From: Candidatus Saccharibacteria bacterium HGW-Saccharibacteria-1 | GTDB lineage: Bacteria > Patescibacteriota > Saccharimonadia > Saccharimonadales > Saccharimonadaceae | Reading direction: 5' to 3' | NCBI GenBank assembly: GCA_002839415.1 | Contig: PGXZ01000005.1 | Coordinates: 1 to 64,000 of the forward strand | DNA length: 64,000 bases | In this document: piece by piece, positions 7,256 to 15,825 of the stretch | How positions within the stretch are numbered: position 1 is the stretch's first letter | Layout: the number at the start of each line of letters is the position of its first letter | Program-made: the position numbers and the translations under genes | The notes under the pieces: model-generated | Told to the model about the DNA's origin: nothing | Databases searched by the model: none | The model's input: the letters and a program-made list of their open reading frames with translations, nothing else

Positions 7256-8267
7256 TAACGACATTTTGGCGGCTAATTACCCCTTTGCAACTATCGAACC
7301 AAATACTGGTATCGTCCCCGTCCCAGACGAACGGCTTGCAAGGCTTGCCGAGATGTATGGCTCGACCAAGTTATTGCCAGCAACCGTTACTTTTGTCGAC
7401 ATTGCCGGTCTTGTCGCTGGTGCCAGCAAAGGTGAGGGGTTAGGAAATAAGTTTTTATCAAATATCCGGCAATGTGACGCTATCGTTCATATTGTCCGAG
7501 CATTCCACAATGATGATGTCATTCACGTCTCGAACCGAGTCGATCCAGTTGCCGACATGGAAACAATCAACACAGAGCTAATCTTGGCCGACATGCAAAC
7601 AATCGAGACTAGATTACCGAAAATAGCCAAAGAATCGAAAGCTCAACCCAAGTTAATACAAACGGCCGAATACTTAAACCAACTACTTGATCATTTACGA
7701 GCCGGAACTCCGCTATCAAATGTGACTGATTTAGACACAGATATAATTCACGACCTACACCTTTTAACCGCCAAGCCAGTTATCTATGCTTTTAATGTCG
7801 ATGAAGACACATTAACTGATGAAACCATCAAAGCCGAACTATCAAAACTAGTTGCCCCAAACAGAACAATTTTTGTATGCGCCAAATTAGAAGATGAAAT
7901 AAAAAGTCTAACACCCGAAGATTCATCTGAACTACTAGAAAGCTATGGTGTTAAAGAGACTGGACTATTACAGATGATTCACGCCGCCTACGATATATTA
8001 GGTTTGCAAAGTTTTCTTACCGCTGGACCAAAAGAAATTCATGCTTGGACTATCAAAAAAGGTGATACCGCTCCACAAGCCGCCGGAGTAATCCACACTG
8101 ATTTTGAAAAAGGATTTATCGCCGCCCAAATCGTTGATTACGATGATCTAATTGCCGCTGGTTCAGAGGCAGCCGCTAAAAGCGCCGGCAAAATGCGCAC
8201 CGAGGGCAAAGATTACGTCATGCGACCGGGTGATATAGTTGAATTCAGATTTAACGTCAGCAAGTAA
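7188..8267 (+). CDS. ychF: ribosome-associated GTPase/ATPase YchF (Obg family)
   Basis: The 359 residues match the usual length. The G1 loop Gly-Leu-Pro-Asn-Val-Gly-Lys-Ser is at residues 8-15, the G3 motif Asp-Ile-Ala-Gly-Leu-Val near 70, and the Asn-Val-Asp-Glu G4-type motif, which prefers ATP in this family, near 204. A C-terminal TGS domain follows. YchF binds ribosomes and takes part in translation and stress control. The gene is intact, but its upstream DNA now belongs to the recombinase gene, and the AAAGGCAGG ribosome site lies inside that coding sequence. Expression may therefore depend on a promoter in the element. It is convergent with tlyA without a spacer. Confidence 0.95.
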   Translation: MLSIGIVGLPNVGKSTLFNALTNNDILAANYPFATIEPNTGIVPVPDERLARLAEMYGSTKLLPATVTFVDIAGLVAGASKGEGLGNKFLSNIRQCDAIVHIVRAFHNDDVIHVSNRVDPVADMETINTELILADMQTIETRLPKIAKESKAQPKLIQTAEYLNQLLDHLRAGTPLSNVTDLDTDIIHDLHLLTAKPVIYAFNVDEDTLTDETIKAELSKLVAPNRTIFVCAKLEDEIKSLTPEDSSELLESYGVKETGLLQMIHAAYDILGLQSFLTAGPKEIHAWTIKKGDTAPQAAGVIHTDFEKGFIAAQIVDYDDLIAAGSEAAAKSAGKMRTEGKDYVMRPGDIVEFRFNVSK

Positions 8268-8993
8268 CTATTTTTTAAGCGGTTGGAGTAAATAAAATCG
8301 TTCTTGATTGCCTTTTGCACCAGCCACGTCACTATCGCGCTTGTTTTTGACTACGAAATAATCACGCGACCAATCTTCAAAATCTTTCAAAATCTGGCGC
8401 CGTATGGCGTCATTTTTAATAATGCCCTTATTGGTCTGGTTTTTTCCAGCCTCAAATTGCGGTTTTACCATCGCAACAACTTGCGTATTTTCATCTGATA
8501 AATAATTATATAAATGTGGCAAAATCTCGCGTAAACTAATAAAAGACACATCGATTACGACAATATTAGGGATATCTTTGCAATAAAAGTCACGAATATC
8601 AGTCTTTTCATGTAATTCAATCCGCCTGTTTCGACGCAAACTCGGATGCAACTGATTAGTCCCAACGTCGACTGCATAAACTTTTTCTGCACCATTTCTG
8701 AGTGCATAATCAGTAAAACCACCAGTACTACTGCCAACATCGAGGACTATTTTACCCTTAAAATCTAAACCCAATATATCAGATACAGATTCTAATTTTA
8801 AACCAGCCCGACTAACATATTGATTTTCAGCCGCTAGATTAATCTCGGCATTAGAGGCAACAAAATGACCAGGTTTAGTAATAACCTGGCCATTAACTGT
8901 TACTTTGCCCATTTTAATCCAGCTCTCGGACTGAGAACGACTTGCGGTCAATTTGCGCTGAGTTAGCGCCATATCAAGCCGTTGTTTTGTCAT
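8268..8993 (-). CDS. tlyA: TlyA-family S4/FtsJ rRNA 2'-O-methyltransferase
   Basis: An N-terminal S4 RNA-binding domain (residues 1-60, Arg-Leu-Asp start) is followed by an FtsJ-type methyltransferase domain with the SAM motif Asp-Val-Gly-Ser-Ser-Thr-Gly-Gly-Phe-Thr-Asp near residue 83 and Ala-Val-Asp-Val-Gly near 107. TlyA methylates riboses of 16S and/or 23S rRNA, and members are also called hemolysins. I place the start at 8993, since a longer frame reaches into efp. That leaves a 10-base gap after the efp stop, suggesting one transcript with efp. Confidence 0.9.
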   Translation of the reverse strand: MTKQRLDMALTQRKLTASRSQSESWIKMGKVTVNGQVITKPGHFVASNAEINLAAENQYVSRAGLKLESVSDILGLDFKGKIVLDVGSSTGGFTDYALRNGAEKVYAVDVGTNQLHPSLRRNRRIELHEKTDIRDFYCKDIPNIVVIDVSFISLREILPHLYNYLSDENTQVVAMVKPQFEAGKNQTNKGIIKNDAIRRQILKDFEDWSRDYFVVKNKRDSDVAGAKGNQERFYLLQPLKK

Positions 8994-9003
8994 CTTAGCC
9001 TGA

Positions 9004-9570
9004 TTAAGCCTTTTTGCGCTCGCGATAATCGCCAGTTGTAGTATCAACTGAAATCACATCGCCAGTCTTGATAAACGCTGGAACCTTTACGACTATACCA
9101 GTCTCCAAAGTCGCATCCTTTAGAACGTTACTACTGGTGTCGCCCTTAACAACATCTTCGGCATAAGTCACCTCAAGATATACGTTTTTAGGAAGTTCAA
9201 CATTTATAATATTGTCGTTAAACGATTGTAAAGTCAGACTATCGCCCTCTTTCAAATAACCAGCAGCGTCCTCAACGATATCGGCCGATAATTGAAATTG
9301 TTCAAAAGTTTCAGGATCCATAAAATGGAAATCCGTTCCATCTGTATACAAATATTGAACAGTTCGGCTGGTAACTTCAGCTGAATCAATTTTTTCTTGA
9401 CCCTTGAAAGTTTTAGGGATAACACTGCCATCAATCAAGTTTTTAATCTTGACGTTAACAATGCTACCACCGCGGCCAACAACTTTTTGGTTATATTCGA
9501 CTACTTTAAAAGGCTTGCCGTCCAGTTGCAGCACAACACCTTTTTTTAGTTCAGTTGGTGAATAAGCCAT
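9004..9570 (-). CDS. efp: translation elongation factor EF-P
   Basis: The protein is 188 residues with the three beta-barrel domains of EF-P and the typical C-terminal motif Gly-Asp-x-Ile-x-Val-Asp-Thr-x-Thr-Gly-x-Tyr-x-x-Arg. EF-P relieves ribosome stalling at polyproline stretches. The loop tip, normally Pro-Gly-Lys-Gly with a modified Lys, reads Val-Gly-Arg-Gly-Gly here, so the modified residue is probably an Arg or is absent. It follows rpsR by three bases, forming an rpsF-ssb-rpsR-efp-tlyA string. No clear Shine-Dalgarno sequence is seen. Confidence 0.93.
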   Translation of the reverse strand: MAYSPTELKKGVVLQLDGKPFKVVEYNQKVVGRGGSIVNVKIKNLIDGSVIPKTFKGQEKIDSAEVTSRTVQYLYTDGTDFHFMDPETFEQFQLSADIVEDAAGYLKEGDSLTLQSFNDNIINVELPKNVYLEVTYAEDVVKGDTSSNVLKDATLETGIVVKVPAFIKTGDVISVDTTTGDYRERKKA

Positions 9571-9573
9571 CTT

Positions 9574-9777
9574 CTAACCCTGAGTAACGAATGGTAATAG
9601 TGCTAGGTGTCGAGCACGCTTAATAGCAACTGCTAGCTGGCGTTGTTGCTTTGCGCTTAGACCAGTTTTACCAATTTGCTTAATTTGACCATAAATGTCG
9701 ATAAATCGTTGCAAAGTTTTTACATCTTTGTAGTCAAAATATACTGGTGTATCTTTTTTAAATCTTTTAATTGCCAT
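9574..9777 (-). CDS. rpsR: 30S ribosomal protein bS18
   Basis: The protein has 67 residues from the ATG at 9777; an upstream TTG in frame only adds five residues that cover the ribosome binding site (TTGGAG). It has the Tyr-Lys-Asp-Val-x-Thr-Leu and Arg-x-Ile-Asp-x-Tyr-Gly-x-Ile stretches and the basic Ala-Ile-Lys-Arg-Ala-Arg-x-Leu-Ala-Leu-Leu-Pro-Phe end of bS18. It binds beside bS6 on the small subunit, and the rpsF-ssb-rpsR order is the widely conserved bacterial one. Confidence 0.95.
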   Translation of the reverse strand: MAIKRFKKDTPVYFDYKDVKTLQRFIDIYGQIKQIGKTGLSAKQQRQLAVAIKRARHLALLPFVTQG

Positions 9778-9797
9778 AATAATATTCTCCAATATCC

Positions 9798-10253
9798 CTA
9801 AAAAGGAATTTCACTTAAATCAATAGGTTTGTCATCGACGTCTTCAATTACGACGTCGCCACTTTTCTTCGACTGGCTACTGCCACCACCTTGTTCAAAG
9901 TCGCCATCATCGCTACGTCCACCGCCAACGAAGTTAAAGTCTTCGACAATAACATCAACAGCTGAGCGTTTTTGACCTGAATCTTTGTCATCCCAAGTTC
10001 GTTGCTCGAGGCGTCCGCTTACTAGAACTGGACTGCCCTTTGACAAATACTGCGCGATAACTTCGCCAGTTTTTGCCCAAGCTACACAGTTAATATAACT
10101 AACTTGGTCTTGTTTGGTGCCGTCAGCACCCTTCCAACTTCGGCTTACTGCGAGACTAAAATTAGTAACGCTTTGCCCACCGGACGTGGAACGAGTTTCG
10201 GGATCACGTGTTAGGTTTCCCATCAAAATAACTTTGTTAAATCCCTTAGCCAT
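9798..10253 (-). CDS. ssb: single-stranded DNA-binding protein
   Basis: An OB-fold domain fills residues 1-110, opening with the [14 protein letters not shown] pattern. A short Gly/Ser/acidic linker then leads to the end Asp-Leu-Ser-Glu-Ile-Pro-Phe, the acidic tip that recruits partner proteins in SSBs. It coats single-stranded DNA in replication and repair. A GAGGAG site precedes the ATG, and the gene starts three bases after rpsF. Confidence 0.96.
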   Translation of the reverse strand: MAKGFNKVILMGNLTRDPETRSTSGGQSVTNFSLAVSRSWKGADGTKQDQVSYINCVAWAKTGEVIAQYLSKGSPVLVSGRLEQRTWDDKDSGQKRSAVDVIVEDFNFVGGGRSDDGDFEQGGGSSQSKKSGDVVIEDVDDKPIDLSEIPF

Positions 10254-10256
10254 TGT

Positions 10257-10607
10257 CTACTCCTCTTCTTTTACATCATTTTCAGATGCGTTTGCTTTTG
10301 CTTCCTCTAGAGCTGCTCGGCCCTTTTCGTCAACGGTTACAAGTAGATAACGCAATACTTCGTCAGTAATGTTCAATGTATTGCTAATCTTCAAAAGTGC
10401 GTCAGCTGGTAATTTTACATCAAAGTAAACATAAACAGCGAAGTCTTCTTTTTTAATGCGGTAAGCAAGTTTTTTCTTGCCCCAGACATCTTCTTTGATA
10501 ATGCTACCGCCATGAGTCGTAACTAGACTGCGCACCTTTGCAAGTGGCGTCTCTAGGTCAGTCTCTAGGTCGGGGTGAATCAGAACGGTTAGTTCATATT
10601 CTTTCAT
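10257..10607 (-). CDS. rpsF: 30S ribosomal protein bS6
   Basis: The protein has 116 residues with the Met-Lys-x-Tyr-Glu-Leu-Thr-Val-Leu-Ile start, the Gly-x-Lys-Lys-Leu-Ala-Tyr-x-Ile-Lys-Lys strand and the Arg-Tyr-Leu-Leu-Val-Thr-Val strand of bS6. The C-terminus is an acidic/alanine tail. GAGGAGG precedes the ATG, the strongest ribosome site in this operon. It is the first gene of rpsF-ssb-rpsR, with a structured leader upstream at 10627-10657. Confidence 0.95.
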   Translation of the reverse strand: MKEYELTVLIHPDLETDLETPLAKVRSLVTTHGGSIIKEDVWGKKKLAYRIKKEDFAVYVYFDVKLPADALLKISNTLNITDEVLRYLLVTVDEKGRAALEEAKANASENDVKEEE

Positions 10608-10626
10608 ATAGATTTCCTCCTCTGGA

Positions 10627-10657
10627 ATCCTTATGGATGCTTATATCTGGTATAAGC
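10627..10657 (-). promoter_or_regulatory. structured leader of the rpsF operon
   Basis: Between a minus-strand TATAAT (10676-10681) and the rpsF ribosome site, two adjacent hairpins are seen. One has a 7-base stem GCTTATA/TATAAGC with a 5-base loop (10639-10657). The other is a small ATCC/GGAT stem (10627-10638) next to the Shine-Dalgarno. rpsF leaders in many bacteria bind S6:S18 for feedback control. The usual conserved CCG bulge is not evident, so this is only a candidate. Confidence 0.4.
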
Positions 10658-10701
10658 CGAGTTAATAACAGACTAATTATAACAGTTATCTGTGGATAAA
10701 T

Positions 10702-12951
10702 CTAGAGCTTATCTTCCAGGCCAAGTTCGTCCATACTCGAAATTAACACCTCACGTGGCCGTGCGCCATCAGCTGGTCCGATCAGCCCCTGATCTTCCAT
10801 AGTTTCAATTAGTCGAGCTGCGCGAGCATAACCAACCCTCAGCCGTCGCTGCAACAAGCTAGCGCTGGCTTTGCCGCTATCAATCACAACCCTAACGGCG
10901 TCCTTGTACATATCATCTTCATTGTCACTACCAGTGCTAAAGTCCATTACTACCCCGCCCTTGCCATTCAATTGAACTGGCTGGCTAACGACCTCGTTGT
11001 TATATTGCGGCGGCGATTGCATCTGCAAATGATTAGTAATTTTCGTAACTTCCTGATCAGTTACCCAAGCACCTTGAATACGCTTTGGCTTACTCATACT
11101 TGGCGTCAACAGCAGCATATCACCTTGTCCAAGCAGTTTCTCTGCCCCAATCTGGTCAAGGATAGTACGACTATCCACCTGAGATGCCACCGTAAAGGCA
11201 ATCCTGGCAGGTATATTAGCCTTAATTAGGCCGGTAATGACATCAACTGATGGACGCTGTGTCGCTAAAACCAGGTGAATACCAACTGCCCTGGCTTTTT
11301 GAGCCAGACGTACAATCAAAGCCTCGACATCACGGGCGGCAATCATCATCAAATCAGCCAACTCGTCAATTACAATCACAATGTATGGCATAGCGCCATT
11401 TTCATGCTCTTGTGGAATGCCATCTTCGTCCGAAACGGTAATTTTTTTACTGCCCGAGGTAATCATTTGATTATAAGTTTTAATATCCTTAACTTTATGA
11501 CTAGCTAGTAAGGTATAACGTCGCTCCATCTCGTTAACAGCCCATTTTAGGGCACTAATAGTCTTGTCAGGTTCAGCAATCACTGGCGTCAACAGATGCG
11601 GAATATCAGCATAAGCCGCCATTTCGACTTGCTTTGGGTCAACCAAAATCAATTTCATTTCGCTTGGACTATTGCGATACAGTAGTGATGTCAATAATGT
11701 ATTGATCATAACTGACTTACCTGAACCAGTTTGACCAGCGATCAACAGGTGGGGCATTTTGTTTAGCTCGCCAACCACGGCTTCACCAGATATATCTTTA
11801 CCAATTGCAAAGGATAGTGGCTCATGGGTGTCTTTCCATTGTCGACTAGTTAAAATCGAGTGCAAGCGTACATCAGCCGCTTTGCGGTTAGGAACCTCAA
11901 TACCAACCGCCTTTTGGCCAGGAATTGGCGCTTCGATACGCAAGCTTTGGGCCGCCAAATTGAGAGCAATGTTAGTTTCAAGGGCTGTAATTCGGGTCAA
12001 TTTAACACCGCTAGGAGGTTTAAGTGTATATTGCGTGACCTTAGGCCCAATATTTGCCCCTTCCATCTCGACATCAATATTAAATTCACCCAATGTATCT
12101 TTGATAATCAAAGCATTTTGTTGAACATCGCCAGCATCGGCCGGAGACTGCTTCTTTTCCAACAAATCAACACTTGGCGCCTCCCAATTAGGGTCGCTAA
12201 TTGTAACAAGCGCCGCCTTATCCTCGGCAACCTTATCACGCGTTACGCTACCCTTTAGGCTCGATAGTTTGGCTTGTTTTTTGTCTTTGGCTGCAACTTC
12301 ATTAGCATCGAGTGTTGGCACGCCAGCGTTCATCTTGAAATTACCAATCATAGTTGTTTTAGGGCCATCAATCGCGGCTGCGTTGCGCATAACTTTAACG
12401 TTAGCCTCTTGCTCTTCTGATTCATGGCGACCAAGCTGCAAAATCTTTTCAAAAACCGTAAAAGGTGAAATCTTAAAGATAAACAAACCAGTAATAACAA
12501 TTAACAATACGTAAATAAAGGCCGCGACAGTGGTGTTAACCAGTGCCAACACGCCGCTATTGACCAAATCGCCAACAAAACCGCCAGTTGATTTGCCTGT
12601 CTTGTCCTTAAGTAGTCCAAACAGGGCTGAAAACCAAATTATCTCTGATATCGAAGCTAATTTAATAACAAACGGGATGCGATTGTCTTCGGACCGAAAA
12701 ATCTCAACCGCTATATATACCGAAATAATCGGTACAACATAGAACGCATAGCCCACGCTCAGCAGCATTGACTGTTGCACCCACTCGAGCACTGGACCAC
12801 CGGCGCCAAACCAAGCCACTACAAACAGAATCGAAATAGCTATCAAAAAGACAGCGCCAACCTGAGTCCAAAAACCACTCGGCAAGCTATGCTGCGGAGT
12901 TGATTTTATTGGAGTTTTTTTTCGGGATGATCGTTTTTTCTTTTTTGGCAT
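10702..12951 (-). CDS. ftsK: DNA translocase FtsK/SpoIIIE
   Basis: A basic N-terminus and four membrane segments (about residues 25-160) are followed by a linker of about 100 residues and the motor domain. The motor has Walker A Gly-Gln-Thr-Gly-Ser-Gly-Lys-Ser near residue 407 and a Val-Ile-Val-Ile-Asp-Glu-Leu-Ala-Asp Walker B near 527. The C-terminal winged-helix gamma domain (Ala-Ser-Leu-Leu-Gln-Arg-Arg-Leu-Arg-Val-Gly-Tyr) reads the polar DNA sequences. FtsK pumps chromosomal DNA through the division septum and activates dimer resolution. At 749 residues it is of SpoIIIE length. Confidence 0.96.
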   Translation of the reverse strand: MPKKKKRSSRKKTPIKSTPQHSLPSGFWTQVGAVFLIAISILFVVAWFGAGGPVLEWVQQSMLLSVGYAFYVVPIISVYIAVEIFRSEDNRIPFVIKLASISEIIWFSALFGLLKDKTGKSTGGFVGDLVNSGVLALVNTTVAAFIYVLLIVITGLFIFKISPFTVFEKILQLGRHESEEQEANVKVMRNAAAIDGPKTTMIGNFKMNAGVPTLDANEVAAKDKKQAKLSSLKGSVTRDKVAEDKAALVTISDPNWEAPSVDLLEKKQSPADAGDVQQNALIIKDTLGEFNIDVEMEGANIGPKVTQYTLKPPSGVKLTRITALETNIALNLAAQSLRIEAPIPGQKAVGIEVPNRKAADVRLHSILTSRQWKDTHEPLSFAIGKDISGEAVVGELNKMPHLLIAGQTGSGKSVMINTLLTSLLYRNSPSEMKLILVDPKQVEMAAYADIPHLLTPVIAEPDKTISALKWAVNEMERRYTLLASHKVKDIKTYNQMITSGSKKITVSDEDGIPQEHENGAMPYIVIVIDELADLMMIAARDVEALIVRLAQKARAVGIHLVLATQRPSVDVITGLIKANIPARIAFTVASQVDSRTILDQIGAEKLLGQGDMLLLTPSMSKPKRIQGAWVTDQEVTKITNHLQMQSPPQYNNEVVSQPVQLNGKGGVVMDFSTGSDNEDDMYKDAVRVVIDSGKASASLLQRRLRVGYARAARLIETMEDQGLIGPADGARPREVLISSMDELGLEDKL

Positions 12952-13035
12952 AATATATTCTTTATTATAAGTGTTTTAAACTTTATTTAATATATATTAT
13001 AGCAAAATTTACTACGTTTTGCAAGTGGCTTAAGC

Positions 13036-15168
13036 TTAGTAGCCGCGAGTATCAATTTTGTTGCGAGGTTCAACCGCTTCGGTGTCTGGCACCTGTGGGG
13101 CTGGGAACCGTTTAGGGGCTGGCCGTTTAAAACCAGCATTATCGTCAGATTGTGGGTTTTGGCGTTGTTGATTGCGGTTGTTATTACCAGCATTGCTACC
13201 ACCCACTTCGTTGATAACAGGTATGACGATCGGTGTTCGACGCGTCTGGTCATACAAAATATGCGTAATTTCTTCTTTGAGTTCTTTTTTGACTACATCT
13301 AAATCAACATGCTTGCCCGAGAAAGTTCGAGCAACTTTTTGCTTTAGATATTGCCTAATCATACCCATTAACTCTTCGCTGTCGCGCAGATAAATAAATC
13401 CACGGCTGATAATATCCGGGCTGGTCATCAAACGGCCACTGCCGCGTTGAATCGTTAGAACTACCACAAACATGCCTTCGGTCGCCATGTGAATGCGGTC
13501 TTTTAGGACAACTTCGGATACAACTGCACCGCTGTCGTCATACATAATACCACCAACTGGGATTCGTCCGGCCTTTTTAGCGCCTTCGGTGTTGATTTCA
13601 ATCACATCGCCACTGTCACAGACAAAGATATTTTCACGTTTAATACCGGCGTACTTTTCAGCAATTTCGGCGTTGTTGGCAAGCATGTGAAACTCGCCGT
13701 GAATAGGCATGTAAAACTTTGGATTAAGGGCGTTAATCAGCTGAACATGGTCATCGTGATAGGCATGTCCTGAAAGGTGCAGCGGACCAATCCCGGTCAA
13801 ATGAGTTTTACCGTTTTGAATAACCGAGCTGCCCTCGCGCATCAAACCATCAACCGTTCGGGCGACGTATTTTTCGTTACCAGGGATTGGGTTTGAACTA
13901 AAGACAATTACATCAGAGTTTTTAATCTTGACGAATTTGTGACTACCGCTAGCCATACGATTAAGCACAGCGTTAAATTCACCTTGTGAACCGGTACAAA
14001 CGATAGTTACCTTGCTGTCTGGTAGCTTCACGACATCTTCCATTTTAACAACAACGTCTTTTGGAATCTTAATAACACCAGCTCGCAGCGCAACTTCGAG
14101 GTTTTGGATCATACTGTAACCAGCAAAAGCCACTTTGCGATCAAACTTCTTAGCCTCGTCCAAAATAATTTGCATACGGTGAACTTGGCTACTAAAACAG
14201 CTTAAAATCAAGCGGCTGTTTGGATGTTTTGTCATGACTTGACCAATACTGTCCTGAATGTCGAATTCGCCAAAAGTATGCGTACCGGCTGATTCACAGT
14301 TGGTCGATTCGTTCATAAGTAGCAGGATGCCTTCGGTCGTAGCAATCTCGGTCAAGCGCGCAATATCAAGCTTGCGACCATCAACCGGATTCTCTTCGAA
14401 ACGCCAGTCGCCTGTGTTAATTAGCACTCCAAGCGGCGTACGAATAACAACGGCTGCACAATCTGGAATTGAGTGATCCATTCGGACTAACTCAATATTA
14501 AAGCTATCACCTATTTGAATACGTTCATGTAAGTCCGGATTAACTTCAATATATTCAGGTTGATAACCGCTAGTGGCCTCCTCCATAGTTCGAGCCACCA
14601 TACCTAGCGTAAATTTAGTTCCATAAACAGGCGCCGGTATCTTGTCAGCCATGTGCCTATATGCGCCAATGTGGTCAAGGTGACCGTGCGTAAAAATATG
14701 CGCCCGGATCTTGTGCTTATTTTCCTCAAGATAAGTAATATCAGGGGTAATATAATTAATTCCAGGATAATCTGCACCTGGGAATAAAAAGCCCGCATCG
14801 ATAACGATAATGTCATTATCATATTCGATAGCCATCATGTTTTTACCGATGCCCATTTCACCCAAGCCACCGATTGGCATGATTTTAATCTTTGGGCCTT
14901 GAGCTCTTGGCTGTTTCTTTTGATCAGCCAAACTAAATTGACGACCATCATAGCCGTTATAAATTGATTTATTAACCGGCACATTGATTAAGTGCTGGCT
15001 AGCACGTTGATTAACATTTTCACTAACGCGACGTTGCGCACGGTAGGACTCACCCTTGCGAGTAGTCGTGTTATTCAGTACTGTATTGCTTGATTTTTGA
15101 CGAGGTTGAGGGTTTGGCCGTTTAGCTTGGTCATCACCTTGTACATTAGAGAGTCTTCTTTGACCCAT
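13036..15168 (-). CDS. rnj: ribonuclease J
   Basis: A metallo-beta-lactamase/beta-CASP ribonuclease. The zinc motif His-Gly-His-Leu-Asp-His lies near residue 165 in Phe-Thr-His-Gly-His-Leu-Asp-His-Ile-Gly, and the late motif Pro-Ile-His-Gly-Glu-Phe-His-Met is near 473. The enzyme does 5'-3' exo- and endonucleolytic mRNA decay and rRNA maturation. At 710 residues it exceeds the usual 555, with an extra disordered, Arg/Asn/Gln-rich N-terminus of about 90 residues and a Pro/Asn/Gln-rich tail. These may bind RNA or partners. AAGGAG precedes the ATG. The start overlaps the upstream UDG gene by 23 bases, and pnp lies one gene further, suggesting an RNA-decay cluster. Confidence 0.94.
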   Translation of the reverse strand: MGQRRLSNVQGDDQAKRPNPQPRQKSSNTVLNNTTTRKGESYRAQRRVSENVNQRASQHLINVPVNKSIYNGYDGRQFSLADQKKQPRAQGPKIKIMPIGGLGEMGIGKNMMAIEYDNDIIVIDAGFLFPGADYPGINYITPDITYLEENKHKIRAHIFTHGHLDHIGAYRHMADKIPAPVYGTKFTLGMVARTMEEATSGYQPEYIEVNPDLHERIQIGDSFNIELVRMDHSIPDCAAVVIRTPLGVLINTGDWRFEENPVDGRKLDIARLTEIATTEGILLLMNESTNCESAGTHTFGEFDIQDSIGQVMTKHPNSRLILSCFSSQVHRMQIILDEAKKFDRKVAFAGYSMIQNLEVALRAGVIKIPKDVVVKMEDVVKLPDSKVTIVCTGSQGEFNAVLNRMASGSHKFVKIKNSDVIVFSSNPIPGNEKYVARTVDGLMREGSSVIQNGKTHLTGIGPLHLSGHAYHDDHVQLINALNPKFYMPIHGEFHMLANNAEIAEKYAGIKRENIFVCDSGDVIEINTEGAKKAGRIPVGGIMYDDSGAVVSEVVLKDRIHMATEGMFVVVLTIQRGSGRLMTSPDIISRGFIYLRDSEELMGMIRQYLKQKVARTFSGKHVDLDVVKKELKEEITHILYDQTRRTPIVIPVINEVGGSNAGNNNRNQQRQNPQSDDNAGFKRPAPKRFPAPQVPDTEAVEPRNKIDTRGY

Positions 15169-15775
15169 ATTTTATATTCTCCTTTTCATTTTTATGAAAA
15201 TCTATTATTTTTGATAACTTGTTAAAATCTTCGACAAGAGTTGACCTAAGCCCACCATTATAAAGCGCGGCGGCTGGATGATACAAAGGCACGATTGTCA
15301 ATTCTGTTTCGCCAAACTTTATTTGGCTGGGCTGTCCGTGAATATCACCAATCTTTTGATTTGGTAAAAAATATTCCATGCTATGCCTGCCTAACGTCAC
15401 CACAACCCGAGGTTGTATGGCGTCCAACTGACGTACCAGATACGGCCAAAAAGCTTCCTTTTCACTTATCTTTGGGTCGCGATTATTTGGCGGCCGATAT
15501 TTTACAATATTCGTTATGTACACATCGCTACGGTCTAAATCAATAGTAGCTAGCATTTCATTTAAAAACTTGCCAGCCGCGCCCATGAAGGGCAAACCTG
15601 ATAAATCTTCTTTTTTACCTGGCGCTTCACCGATGAAAACAACATCAGCATCAATGTTACCGTCCCCCATCACAAGGTTCGTGGCTTCTCGAGCCAAATC
15701 CGGGCAGATATTATTTGATACAATATCTGCCTTAATTTGCTCAAGAAATGCTTGTTTTCGGTTAGTCATAGACAT
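15146..15775 (-). CDS. uracil-DNA glycosylase, family 4/5 type, without Fe-S cysteines
   Basis: The motif A stretch Gly-Glu-Ala-Pro-Gly near residue 49, the Pro-Phe-Met-Gly-Ala-Ala-Gly-Lys segment near 62, the Asn-Ile-Val-Lys-x-Arg-Pro-Pro motif near 89 and the late His-Pro-Ala-Ala motif identify the thermostable family 4/5 UDG group. They remove uracil from DNA in base excision repair. The four cysteines that hold the 4Fe-4S cluster in family 4 are absent: only Cys24 remains, and the usual Lys-Cys-Arg-Pro-Pro reads Lys-Tyr-Arg-Pro-Pro. The 3' end overlaps the RNase J start by 23 bases. The start could also be the second Met, at 15769. Confidence 0.85.
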   Translation of the reverse strand: MSMTNRKQAFLEQIKADIVSNNICPDLAREATNLVMGDGNIDADVVFIGEAPGKKEDLSGLPFMGAAGKFLNEMLATIDLDRSDVYITNIVKYRPPNNRDPKISEKEAFWPYLVRQLDAIQPRVVVTLGRHSMEYFLPNQKIGDIHGQPSQIKFGETELTIVPLYHPAAALYNGGLRSTLVEDFNKLSKIIDFHKNEKENIKYGSKKTL

Positions 15776-15825
15776 TTACAAGATTGCGATCAGTAACTCT
15801 ATATTATCACAAAATCGTCTTGAAA

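Noticed and set aside
11759-12258. Plus-strand frames of 121 and 132 codons opposite ftsK
   Set aside because: They overlap each other and the certain ftsK motor domain, and have no promoter or ribosome site.
12987-13253. 88-codon minus-strand frame overlapping the RNase J 3' end in another frame
   Set aside because: RNase J reads through this region with a typical disordered tail; the alternative frame has no ribosome site and no recognisable fold.
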